Source: Neoarius graeffei (taxonomy: Eukaryota; Chordata; Actinopteri; Siluriformes; Ariidae). From it: DNA of 64,000 nt. Every line of letters begins with the position of its first letter. The stretch's first letter is position 1. The notes under the pieces are model-generated. The model was not told the origin of the DNA. It did not search any database and saw only the letters and a program-made list of their open reading frames with translations. Below are positions 1-12,100 of the stretch, one piece after another. The translations under genes were made by a program, and so were the position numbers. The DNA is taken from the NCBI RefSeq assembly GCF_027579695.1, contig NC_083581.1:60338200-60402199 (forward strand), given 5' to 3'.

Positions 1-406
1 GAAAACGAATCTCCTGTTCCAACTGTTCCTGGCATCGCTCGTCTCCCCAAAGCTCCAACAAACACACAACTTCGTCTTTGCTCCATGTAGCTCCATGGTC
101 GTTTTGAGCCATTTTGACGTTTTATTTACAGCTGGAAAGCACGTGCGTATTGTATGAATAACCCGGAAGAAGTAGGAATGGTTCATTGCGCATGCGCATT
201 GTTTGTATTGATACAGAACCGCTTCATCTGTCCACACTACAGCGAAGCGCTACAGTACCGATACTGTACCGGTACGAAACCCATACATTTGTGGGTTTCG
301 TACCGATACAGTTATACCGCTACAGTACTGGTATAGTTGCTAGTGTGGACAGGTGTTGCGGTACGAAAGTAGTATCGTATCGGTACAAAATCCCTAGTGT
401 AGACAG
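1..406. mobile_element. 3' end of a DNA transposon cut by the window edge
   Basis: Repeated GTACCGATAC/GGTACGAAA blocks and internal inverted pieces occur at 234-406, ending CCCTAGTGTAGACAGGG, which looks like a terminal inverted repeat (CTAGTGTGGACAGG recurs at 340-353). The left end is outside the window, so the superfamily cannot be set. Confidence 0.35.
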
Positions 407-500
407 GGTATAAGATACAATGAAAAGAAAAGTAAGGCAGCTGCATATCAAGTTTAAATTTTGGCACTTTATTAAATGGACTAGATTAAGATTAAAACTT

Positions 501-820
501 ATTTAAAGGAAAAGAAAATTTAATTCATACATTTAAGTTTGCAGAAAGATTATGTACTTATAAACACATTCAATGTAGCATAATTTCGAATAATAATGAT
601 AAGCATATCTGGCAGTGTGTCACTGTGAGCCTTTAACAAAAGAATAATCCGGAGCCTTCTTTTGTTAAATGGATCCCAGTGACATCACGCTGCCAAAAAT
701 GCTGATGATTATTTGAAATTATGCTATATTTGACAGATTTGGACAACTTCACTTAGTGTTTAAGTACATAATCTTTTTGCAAACCCAAACTAATGAATTA
801 AGTTTTCTACTCCTTTAAAG
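501..820. repeat. ~320-bp imperfect inverted repeat
   Basis: Left arm 501-645 and right arm 655-820 are reverse complements with scattered mismatches (for example AGATTATGTACTTA at 547-560 against TAAGTACATAATCT at 761-774). The right end includes the 3' end of the neighbouring hAT reading frame, so the arm is a copied, inverted transposon 3' end. Confidence 0.7.
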
Positions 821-1147
821 CAGATTAATTCTCCTTGGCTTTTGCTTGGCCCAATGTTGGGCAATGCTCTCATAGTCCATCTCGCTGTCATCCATGCTGA
901 TGTGGATCAAATTGTCCAGCGAGTCTTCTCCTAGCTTATTCCTCGCTGGAGTCTTTATTCTCTTTAGGTAGGAGAAGCCTCGTTCACAGTCTAAACAGAA
1001 ACACAATAGTCTATCAAATAAATCACTCTGCTTTGTCCGTCTGGTGGGGGACAACGTCGGCAGCCAATGAGATCGCTTATAATGAATCGGAAAATTCCGG
1101 GATGTCTGACGTTTTTTTTCGATATTTTTATTGGACGGTTTGAACAC
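815..1147 (-). pseudogene. hAT transposase C-terminus (ZNF862/KIAA1586-like dimerisation region)
   Basis: The minus-strand frame encodes CERGFSYLKRIKTPARNKLG then EDSLDNLIHIS and ends at TAA 815-817. This matches the C-terminal dimerisation domain of hAT transposases of the ZNF862-like group. A splice acceptor-like TTTCTGTTTAG lies just upstream of the conserved part (plus 991-1001), so the real exon is probably 815 to about 990. The rest of the transposase is absent. Confidence 0.65.
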
Positions 1148-1549
1148 GTGATCTTGACATAGCCAACAGATTACAGTTTGTTTACATCATACCACGTGGA
1201 CATATTACTTTGACAGAATCAACACAAACATTGGAAAAAAAGACCGCTTGTTTAACACAAGTATCAATCAATATGTAAATGGATCTGTTTTTTGCTCTCC
1301 TATGTATCTAGTTACTTGTGGGTAGGAAATTTAACGTATCGGTATAAATCTAAGCGTATCGGATTTTAGCTAAAGCGACTAAGCGTATCGGCAGGCAGAG
1401 CAAGCATATTGGGTCCAATACGCTAAAACGCTTTGGGGAAAACCATGATATGTATTGCTACAGTTGTGGAATAGGGCTATTTACTGTGTATTTTAATAAT
1501 TTCCATTAAATATCCACTAACACTTTTTTTGATGAGACATGCCTGTTAA

Positions 1550-1806
1550 TTGAAGAGCATTCCAGGTGACTACCTCATGAAGCTGGTTAAGATAATGCCA
1601 ATAGTGTACAAAGCGTCATTGCGGTAAACGGTGGCTACATTGAAGAATCTAAACTATGAAGCTTTTTTTTTTTAACACGTCTTTGTTTACCACATAATTC
1701 CAAATGTTTTATGATGTCTTCAGTATTGTTCAACAATGTAGAAGATGGTTAAAATACAGAAAAACCTATAAATGAGTAGGTGTGTGCAAAGTTTTGACTA
1801 GTACTG
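1550..1806 (+). mobile_element. Tc1-like element, 3' terminal fragment
   Basis: The stretch resembles the degenerate C-terminal coding and 3' UTR of a common fish Tc1 family (GGTGGCTACATTGAAGAATC) and ends in the TIR-like GCAAAGTTTTGACTAGTACTG followed by TA. The 5' part and left TIR are missing. Confidence 0.55.
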
Positions 1807-1809
1807 TAT

Positions 1810-2462
1810 TGCCGCTTTTCCACTACCAACGCGGCTGAGTTGAGCTGAGCCGTGCCGTGCTGAGTTGAGCTGAGTGGGGCTGTTGGAGTTGCATTTCGAC
1901 TACAACCGCGCTGAACCGTGCTGACTGGAAGTGGGTGGACACATTGGGTGGAGTTAGCGAAAGTGGGTGGACGTCACGTGATGTCGTTAGGCGGCACAAA
2001 CAGTGACATCAGTGATCTTTTAAGCGGTAGTCTCACGACCCGGATAGTAAACAATAAACATGGAGGACATGGAGTCGTTAGTGTTGCTGGTCTTGGTGCT
2101 GTGGCTTGTTGTCACAGACAACGCCAACAGATACTGGCAAGAGTGTATAGATGAGGCGAGGCGCATAAGGCTTCAGAAATTCTCGTAATTCGTAATTCTC
2201 CTTCTTCCAGGTTTACGGTGTTTACAGATCCCAGCGTGCTCGCGGGGCGTGTGGGGGCATGTGAGGACACTCCTCCTCACCAATCAGTGCACAGGGGAGT
2301 GTCTCCTCATGCCCCTAGCCCCACTCAGCTCGGTTTGGCTCGCTTCAGCCCCACTCCAAAACCGTGCGAGTTTTGGGTGCTGAGTCGTGCTGCTCTGAGG
2401 TAGTCGAAACGTGAGCCGTGTTGGGCTGAAGTGAGCTGAAAAAGGGTAGTGGAAAAGGGCCA
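1810..2462. mobile_element. Non-autonomous DNA transposon with TIRs
   Basis: Terminal inverted repeats of about 35 bp (CTTTTCCACTACC at 1815 and GGTAGTGGAAAAG at 2445) extend as GAGCTGAG-rich subterminal repeats. Inside, a short ORF at 2060-2188 encodes 42 residues (MEDMESLVLL...CIDEARR) and may be a remnant of a transposon protein; I do not recognise it. No certain target duplication is visible. Confidence 0.65.
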
Positions 2463-2831
2463 AATGTCTAAGCTGCTTATAAGAAAATGCTTATGGACGC
2501 CGTGGTGTGATGCGAAGCCGGCTGAAACTGACTGGTTTCCTATAACACACCTGTTTTGAAGTTAGAGACCAAAAAACGCAACTTGTAACGTTACCAAGAA
2601 ACCTCAAACCCGTCTTGAAGATTTTCTCGTGTCGCAAAAACAGTTACCTCTGACTGTTAGAACATGCCGACACTGCAGACTCCTTCCAAAAATGCTAAAT
2701 GAAAGTCTTGAGGAGACTTCCATTTTACCAGTTACACATAAAAAAAAAAAATTGCAACGTTTTAAGACAGGTCCTTGTTTTATGCACTTGATTTGCAATG
2801 TTCAGGTGTTGCTGTCTTTCTTTCTTGGCAG
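2463..2831. other. Intron sequence without recognisable feature
   Basis: No coding, repeat or RNA signal that I can support. It lies between the TIR element and the first visible ubr4 exon. Confidence 0.4.
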
Positions 2832-3044
2832 CTGTGCTGTACTTCCTGCTGCAAGTGAGTTTCCTTGTGGATGAGGGTGTCTCCCCAGTGCTGCTTCAGC
2901 TGCTCTCCTGCGCACTGTGTGGTAGCAAAGTCCTGGCTGCCTCCTCATCTGGAGGCTCTTCGGGGGCTGGAGCATCACAATCCTCCCAGAGCAAGTCCTC
3001 TAGCAAGAAGAGCAAAAAGGAGGACAAGGAAAAGGACAAAGAAG
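2832..3044 (+). CDS. ubr4: ubr4 visible exon 1 (Ser/Lys-rich linker)
   Basis: The acceptor is TTGGCAG before 2832 and the donor is GTGAGC at 3045. It enters with two bases of a codon and leaves with one. It encodes a conserved helical stretch ([16 protein letters not shown], then [13 protein letters not shown]) followed by a low-complexity Ser/Gly then Lys/Glu tail. Family knowledge: this linker is variable in length between species. It is the first UBR4 exon in the window; no other is recognisable in 1-2831. Confidence 0.9.
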
Positions 3045-6000
3045 GTGAGCACTAATTCTCCAAAGAACAAGTTCTAACTTTTTGAAATATGTTTTGTATA
3101 ATACTGCATTTCATTGTATTTGGAACTTCGTAAGATACTTAAGTTCCGAATACAATTGCACTTCAGTTATTCTTGCGCAACGGAGCAGTAAAGTCGAGAT
3201 TTCTGGTCGGGAACTTGGGGCAAAATCTGTCGTGCCTCAGCCTGCAGATGTAAACACCTGGTGTAAAGATCCATGTCAGTTTTGCATTTAAGAGTGGGGT
3301 AAAACGTTGTTAAATTCCCTCCTTAAGAGCATCGTGGAGTAGAGTTGTCTATTTACCAAAGATTAGGGTAAGCATTGATTGTTTAGCGTATATTCTTTGG
3401 TCACATTGATGGTGTACATACTTCCTGAAACAAGTGATGTTACACGGGCTATACCATTCGGAAGGGGTCTCATACGTTTATGTTGCTATTGCAATGGTTG
3501 TTTCAATTCTATACGGATTGAGTTAAATGATTATTCCATGATGAACAATGGGGAGGTGAGAGGTTAAAATGAATGAGGGTTGGCGCTCTGGGCACCATGC
3601 TATAAAGATTCTTACAATCCCATAATCTATCACATGTGTGACAAATTGTGTGTGTATGTGGGGATGTGAATGTATTTGTTGTGTGTTTTATATGTTTAAT
3701 GGTTCACAAATTTGAAGATAGAATAAATATTCCGATTTATAATGATTTCAATTAATCATGAAAAGGGTTTACAGAAGTATCAGAAATTTATTTTGGAATA
3801 AATTTATTAGCATTGTCAGAAACTCATTTAGATGATACAATTAATGATGAGGTATTGGCTAGACAGGGGTACGATATTTTTAGAAGGGATAGAAACTCAC
3901 GGGGGGGGGGGCGTAGCAGTCTATGTTCAGAATCAAATTCCAACCAAAATAAGAGATGATTTAATGGTTGTGGATATTGAAGTGATATGGTTGCAAATTA
4001 ATTTACCTTATTTAAAACCTCAGCTAGTTGGATGTGTCTATAGGCCGCCGAGTGCAAAGTTGGAGTATTTGGATCAGCTTTGTGACATGTTAAAAGTATG
4101 CAATCTTGTAGCCTGGGCCCGCCCATCCTAAGCGTGACGCAACACGAGGGCCTGTTCCGAGCTTAGTCTGGCCAGGCAGGCTATCTACAGCTCTTCCAAG
4201 CTCCCGAAAAATCGGGAACCAATCAACTTTGAGCATCTACAACGGCCCTGGGTAGAGGCGTGTTCAAGGCACTGACGTAGTAGAACTGCGACCGGAAGCC
4301 ATAGATTGTTTACAGAATCTATGCCGGAAGCGCTTCATTCACGCTTCCGCATCTATTACGCATAGATGCTGTATTGAAAGCATTCAATGGGAAGTTCTGA
4401 TTGAAAACGGAGCAAAGAGCAGCCCTGGAGGTATTTATTGAAAGGAAGGACGTTTTCTCCTTGCTCCCGACCGGCTTCGGTAAGAGTTTAATCTACCAGT
4501 TAGCCCCGTCGCGTCGCATACGTCAGAGGAAAGAGGGATGTGATTGGTTTAAGCTTCGTCACAGCCTTTTCTGGCTTCGACCAGTAGCAAACTGAGGCAT
4601 TTCAGGGAGGCGGGTCAACCACGGGCTCTGGGAAACGGTTTGGCTTAATAGCTTGGCCAGACCAATAGCTCGGAGAGCTTTGAAGTCGCGTTAGCCAAGC
4701 TAGCAGTCTTGATAATGAAGTTTATTGTTTAGGAGATTTAAATATTGATTGGAATTCATCTAACTGTCCACTAAAAGAGAAACTTCAATCAGTTACAAAT
4801 GCATGTACCGTATTTTCTGGACTATAGAGTGCACCTGTATATAAGCCGCATCCGCTCTATTTTTAAAAAAAAATTTAAAAAAAGATATACAAGCCGCACC
4901 GGGCTATAAGCCGCAGATATCTATGTTGAAAAATTAGATATTTACTGCATGTACAGAACGATTTTGTACTGTAAATGTACATGTATGTACCTGAACAGAT
5001 TCTTTCCGAACAGTGCCTTTTAACACGGCAGCAACTTTGCTGATTAAAACGGAACAGAACCAAGAGAAAATAACCGGTATTTATTTACCTTCATTTCTCC
5101 TGTGTTTGAAACCACAAGTCACTTTAATCATCTTCGCTGGATTTGAAAATAATTACCAGTTAGTAATTTGTCGTGCGTGTTCTATCTGCTAAAGATCTGC
5201 TAATTCTTCTTTGCATTGATTTTTCGTCTATCTTATTTTTGATTCTACTTCCAGTTAGAGCGCCCCTAGCGGTGGAAGAAAAATCCACAGAATAGCCGCA
5301 CCTTTGTATAAGCCGCATGGTTCAAAACCTAGGAAAAAAGTAGCGGCTTATAGTCCAGAAAATACGGTAATTGAATCCAACTGGTGGAAGGAAAGATGGT
5401 CATAAAAGTGAAACTTGTATTGATCATATTTTCACTAATTTAAGTTGTTTATGTTCTAAAGCGGTTTCAGTAAAAGTGGGGTGTTCTGACCATAATTTAA
5501 TTGTAATAGTTAGAGATGCAAAGGTTCCAAATTCAGGACCAAAAATAGTGTTCAGGAGATCAGTGAGAACTTTCAGTGAAGATGCATTTATACTTGATAT
5601 TTAAAAAAAAAAAAATTAGCTGGCAATATGTTCTTGAAAAGGATGATCTTGATGATGCACTCGACATATTTCATACTTTAGTTTTACAGGTAATTGAAAA
5701 GCATGCTCTGATTAGAAAGCAGACGGTCAGAAATTTGAAATCGCCCTGGTTAGATACAGAGTTGAGGGAACTGATGAAACAGAGATGAAGCAAAAGAAGC
5801 AGCGATTATATCTAGTTTTGAGTCTGATTGGCAAATTTAGAAAAAGAAGTTAAGAAATTACGTTACAGCTTTAAATAAAAAGAAAAAAACACTTGTTTTA
5901 TCAAAATAAAATTAAAGATGTGAGAAATGACAAAAAGATGTGGTATGTTGTAAATGAAATGATGGGAAGACAGCCAAAATCCTGCCCTTCCCATTTGGAA

Positions 6001-6104
6001 GTGGATGGAAAATGGTTGACTAAACCAGTTCATATTGCTAGTTATTTTAATGATTATTTCTCTTCAAAGGTAAATAATTTAAGGAGTAATATGCAACAGA
6101 TGGG

Positions 6105-6152
<48 letters not shown>

Positions 6153-9100
6153 CTTCTATAACAAGAATTGAAGAGTTAGTGATGAATAATAAGAACTGTG
6201 AGTTTAAAATAGCAAAGGTTTCTGTTAAGGATGTTGAGTGTTTAATTAAAAAATGTAAGGAAAGGTCACCGGGGTGGATAACTTCTCATCTCATTATCTC
6301 CAGCCGCTTTATCCTGTTGGATGTTAAATTTCTCAGTTTAGCTGCCAGTGTGATTTCAGTTCCTGTCTGCCATATTGTCAATCTGAGTATTGAAAAATGT
6401 ATTTGTCCTAAGGCATGGAAGATTGCAAAAATCATTCCACTTAAAAAAAAAAATCTGGTCCTTTTTCAGGTACAAACAGTCGTCCTATAAGTTTGTTACC
6501 AGTATTAGGAAAGGTGATGGAGAGAATTATTTTTGAACAAATACAAAGATATTTTGATGTATATAATTTAAAGGTCCCATGGCATGGTGGTTTGTTGATG
6601 CTTTAAACGGGCTCGTGGAGGCTTCCGGATGTTATATCCGCAGCCTTTCTCGAAATGAACCCTCGGCACGTAAATATAGCCTCCTGGGAGAAAGCCCCAT
6701 TTCAGCGCTTTTCCCAGTGCGTCGTTTTGCTAATGAGAAGCAGGAGGCGGGGAAGGGTAGAGGGTGGGGGCGGGCCATGGGGGAGGGGGAGGGGCTTGAC
6801 CAAGCTGCGCGCACACATACTCGCTGCTATCAGCACCTGTAGCCACGCTACTAAGACAAAACCCCGTTCTCCCTCGGACTCCTTTCGTAAACTCAACGTG
6901 ACACAGAGAACAGAGTGTGAGTGTGCTCGGAGTGGTAGTTTACGAACGTATAATACCCTAGGCTTGAACATGCACTCCATAACCAAAGAGGATAGAAGCA
7001 GCAACTACAGCAACATATCGCTTATCCAACAGAAGACATGCATTGCGGAGCAATAGTCAAACATAAGCTCATAAGTTACAGTCAATTTCCAGACTAAACT
7101 CAGTTTAACAGAGCGATGCTGCATGCTCTTTAGTTTTGTAGCACAGATTACCTGGCTAACTGCAGGAAGCGGTTAGCTGCACAGCTGATGTAGCCATTGC
7201 TAGGCTAACGCACCGATTTTAAAACATGGCAAAACGACCAGTTATACACTTACTTGTTCGGTGTTTGTTGCTGATGCGGCAGGGATGCTTGGTACGGGCC
7301 CAGGCTTCAGTGACAGTTGATGTGCAAAACCTGCCCTGTACTGTCCCAAGTTGTGGAAACATTCATCAGGAAAATGCTTCCGACAAACATACACCGTCTT
7401 AGGTAGACTCGACTGCGAATTATTGAAGTAAATAAAATTAAGCCACTGCATCTTCAGGGGCTCTCCCGTCGGCAGTAAAAACAGACTCTTTTCTGTGTTG
7501 TCACATCCATGTACAGCGCAATTTCCATGTTTCGCTCGCTTAGGTGATGCCATGTTGTTGTGTCCTCTATGGTCTCCTCACTACAACTGGGCGGGCAATT
7601 CATACAGTGGGTGGGAATCCAGAGGGGGGGCGTGGGGATCATCTCCCTTGCTGACGTAGTAAAGGGAAGAGCTTATCAACGCGCCGTTTTGATGCGCCAT
7701 TCTCAAATGTTGGGCATAGTTTGGTTTACACATTATGAAATTTCTAGCCACTGGGGTGACTTAAGAAGGTCAGAGGAACTCATTTTAACGTTAAAAAACC
7801 TCAGAAAGTGAAAATTTCATGCCATGGGACCTTTAAACACGGATTATCAACATGCCTATAGGCCCGGCCATAGCACCTGTACTGCTTTAACACACATGAT
7901 TGATGACTGGCAATGTAATATGGATGGTGGAAAATTGGTGGGGGCTGTTTTACTGGATTTCAGTGTAGCGTTTGATATTATTGATAATTTTTTGTTATTG
8001 GATAAACTTAAACATTATGGTTTCACTCCTCCTGCATTAAAATGGATGGAGCGTTACTTAAGAGATAGAGGGCAGGCTGTTTATTTTAATGGTAGTTTTT
8101 CTAAAGTAAGTCCTGTTGACTGTGGAGTACCACAGGGGAGTTGTTTAGGGCCTTTATTGTTTTCGATTTTTATTAATGATCTCCCCTTGGTGCTGAGTGA
8201 AGCTCAAATTTCTATGTACGCGGATGATTCAACAATATACTGTATGCAGAATCAGCTCATATTGTTAATCATATATTACAGAAAGAACTAGAATTGGTGG
8301 TAGAGTGGGTAACCAGTAATAAACTTGTGCTTAATGTGACCAAAACAAAGACCATATTAATAGGCTCAAGGTATCAGTTGAAAGCTGAACCAAAATTGAA
8401 TTTACAAGTAAATGATATTTCTGTTGAACAAGTACAAGAGACTAAACTTCTGGGCATTACTATTAATCATACTTTATCATGGTCTAACCATATTGATAAA
8501 ATTGTAAGAAAAATAGGGAGTGTCAGTTGTAAGAAGAATTTCAAAAGGTATGCCACCGGAAGTTATCAAACAGGTTTTAAATGCTTTAGTGATGTCACAG
8601 TTAGAGTATTGTTTTGTAATATGGTGCTTCTATGAAAGACATGAGAAAACTGCAAGTTGTTCAAAATAAAGCAGCGCGTTGTGCATTCCATCATTCTTAC
8701 AGAACCAACGTGAAGGACATGCATCATCGATTGAGATGGTTAACTGTAAGACAGAGGTCTTATGTTTTGTTAACCTTTTTTGAGGAATATTATGTTAAAG
8801 TGCCATTCCACCATTGGATGCATTCTTTGGCATAAAATACAATATATTTTATGACAACATGACTAGACAGAGAAATCTTTTAGCTTCAAAATGATATATC
8901 AAACATAATTTTTTGACAACGACAAGTATATTAATTTTGCGACCAAAGTCACCTACCCTTTTAATTTCCGCGCGGTAGTGAAATGTGATGTCATCGGCAG
9001 GTTCCCCTTCTTGTGTACCACGTCACGTGTGACGTGGCACAGATTATCAGCAATGGCGGATAGAACGCGATTTCCACTTGTCGATTGCTGTGCCGATATT

Positions 9101-12100
9101 CACCATCGACCGTCTCCTTTGGGCATCACTTGCTATTTTCCTTCGCTTCTTTTCCGAAGCTGACAATCGCGTTCTATCCGCCATTGCTGATAATCTGTGC
9201 CACGTCACACGTGACGTGGTACACAAGAAGGGGAACCTGCCGATGACATCACGTTTCACTACCGCGCGGAAATTAAAAGGGTAGGTGACTTTGGTCGCAA
9301 AATTAATATACTTGTCGTTGTCAAAAAATTGTTTGATATATCATTTTGAAGCTAAAAGATTTCTCTGTCTAGTCATGTTGTCATAAAATATATTGTATTT
9401 TATGCCAAAAAAATACATCCAATGGTGGAATGGCACTTTAACACAGTCCCCAAGAATATTGTATAAAAGGTTATTGCCTAATTTTGTTCAACATGAATAG
9501 CAAACGCGATATGCAACTGTTGGAAGGTTTTTATATTGCCCAGAGCCAATACATGTAGTATTCAGAAGACGCTCCTATATAGAGTGATGGAGAGGTGGAA
9601 CTCATTGCCAGTGTATCTTGTGCATGAGAATACCGGGGAAAGATTTAAGATGCTGATAAAACAATACCTTGTAGGATTTCATGAATTATGATTTTGTTGT
9701 GGGAAGTCCAAAATATTACTGAGTATGATAAAAATGGACTGTATTGTTTGTTTTATTGAGTTCGTATTATGATTTATGTTTGGGGGGGTCTTGGGGTGCG
9801 GGTGTCTGGCGCGTGTTCACCGGTGCTACTCTACAAGGGACACTCGGCTGTTGGGGGTTGTAGGTGGGCACGTGTTGGGGGCTGGGTGTCTGCATCCACA
9901 GGTCACTCTACTTTTTTGGTGGTGGTGGTGGTGTTTGTTTTTTGGTTTTTTTTATTATTTGAATTGGAGAAAAGGTAATATGGAAAGTGGAGAGAAACCC
10001 GTGGTAATGTATATTAGAAAGGAATAGATTTATGAATTTTTATTGTACTTGATTCAAATCTGTGAGCCATTGTGTGTTTGGTTTGTAGTGTATTGTATGT
10101 TGTAATGTATATGTATGATTTTGTTTAATGTTGTGATGCGAGAAGATTGGACACCAGGAAGAATAGCCTTGTTTATAACAAGTGCTAATGGTGATTCTGA
10201 ATAAAAATGAAAAATGACTGAAATGGTGTTGCATTAAAAATGGAAAAACAATAAGCATTACTCCTTCAGTCTTTATTCTAACAGAAAACTTTTTTTGGTT
10301 TCTATTTGTACCACAATTTGGGTTCCTGTTCCAGTGGCCCACTGTCCCCATGTTAATGTTAGTAGAGATTTGAAAGTTGCCAGATGCGTTTTTAGTGAAA
10401 GTATACATTGTCACTTTTTTTTTTTTTTTCCTGCCGACATGCACGCTTCAGCGTTGTCTTCTGCCTCTTGTTTTGCCCTGTAAAGGTGAGGGAGTGAGCA
10501 GTCAGGAGGATCAGCTGTGTTGTGCTCTGGTCAGTCAGCTCAACAAATTTGCAGACAAAGAAACTTTGATTCAGTTCCTGCGCTGCTTCTTGCTGGAATC
10601 CAACTCTTCCTCTGTGCGCTGGCAAGCCCACTGCCTGGCTCTGCACATCTACAGGTACATAGCATATGTAACATAAATACTCCCATGTTATTGTACTGCT
10701 TTGCTTGATCAGTGTCTCGTAAATTTCATTGTAATGTAGCTGCATTTGATATTTGAAAGTCTGTTCAGTCACAAGAACTGTTTTTTCTTTATAGGAATTC
10801 GACCAAAGCCCACCAAGAGTTACTGCTGGACCTGACTTGGGCCATCTGGCCTGAGCTCCCTGCCTATGGGCGTAAAGCTGCTCAGTTTGTGGACCTACTG
10901 GGCTATTTCTCACTCAAAACCCCTCAAACAGAAAAGAAGGTCCGTTTCACTGATACTCATACAAGTGTATTTCATTTTACAACATGGAAATAATCATGTT
11001 CTTATTGATATACATTGTGATTTGTGGGTGTTATTTATTTTTTGCGCTCCTGAAATAGGTTTCTCTTAATTTTTTTTCCCCCTCATCCATATAGCTGAAG
11101 GAATACTCTCAAAAAGCTGTTGAGATTTTGAGGGCACAAAACCACATACTCACGAACCATCCCAACTCAAATATTTACAAGTAAGTAGTCAGGATATTTT
11201 GTCCATCTCTGAATTGTAGATGTCTGTCTACCAGTCACTTTTTAATAAGAAAATATATACATACACACACACACACACACCTGCTCATTTATGCAGTTAT
11301 CCAATCAGCCAATCATGTGGCATCAGAACAATGCATAAAATCTTGTACGTACAGGATAAGAGCTTCAGATAATCTTCACATCAACCATCAGAATTGGGGG
11401 GAAAATGCGCTCTGGTTTTAACCCTGGCATGGTCGTTGGTACCTGGTCGGCCATTTTGAGTGCGTCAGAAATTGTTCTGTACAGTTGCAAAGAGTGCTTA
11501 TTTGAGTTACATATAGACGACTTCTCAGGCCCACTTTACACAGGAATGATCTGAAACAAAAACGCAAAAGTCCGTTTTCGTTCTCACTTTTTTCCGCGTC
11601 TACACGGCCGTTTTCAAGGAGGAAATCTGCGTCTATACGGCGACGCATAAATGTGTGGAATTCAATTGGATGCGCATGCCAGGCAGCTAGGTGGTGCTGT
11701 GAAAGACCTCTGCTATGTCTGCACGCATGCGCAACGTCTTCTGTCTTGTCTGATCTGCACATCTGCGCCGCGAAAACTTTGACTACTCTGGCTATGGTAA
11801 GTAAAAAAAGTAAGAGCATACTATACCCGCCTCTGTTCATTAACGGTATATGTGCAGATTCGGTATAGATGTTCGAAGGACTCCTGGACGTTTATTAAAG
11901 CTGCCAGAGCAGCTTGAAGGTCCGTTGGATCGATGTAATCAGACATGCTCTTACTTTTTTACTTACTTTCTTACTTCCCGGGCTGGCATGTACAGTATAT
12001 GACATATGTATGACGTAAACGCGTACCCGACGTGAGCAGATCCGAGCAGAGTTTCGCGTATTGGGTAGTTTAGACGGATATGCAACGGGGGCCGTTTTTA

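Larger units (their letters stand above)
3750..10230 (+). mobile_element. CR1/L2-like LINE, broken, with four nested insertions
   Basis: Endonuclease domain pieces (ALSETHLDD at about 3815; [10 protein letters not shown] at 3900; [10 protein letters not shown] and CSDHN near 5417-5500) are followed by a linker, reverse transcriptase (see separate entry), and a C-terminus ending [23 protein letters not shown] at about 9595-9690. A 3' UTR runs to about 10.23 kb. The host frame resumes exactly after each insertion: helicase-fragment element 4109-4702, mariner-type MITE 4808-5367, TTAA/THAP element 6572-7832 and palindromic TTAA MITE 8799-9437. Several frameshifts and a (ATTG)n run at 6106-6150 show it is dead. 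It fills intron 1 of ubr4 (3045-10485); 3045-3750 has no clear feature and may include its 5' UTR. Confidence 0.85.

Noticed and set aside
2629..2874. Extra coding exon upstream of 2832
   Set aside because: The frame contains low-complexity lysines and does not match UBR4; the acceptor at 2830-2831 explains the true exon.
4401..4595. Host RecQ helicase gene
   Set aside because: Only the N-terminal motifs are present, the fragment lies in a repeated element with target duplications, and no further helicase exons follow.
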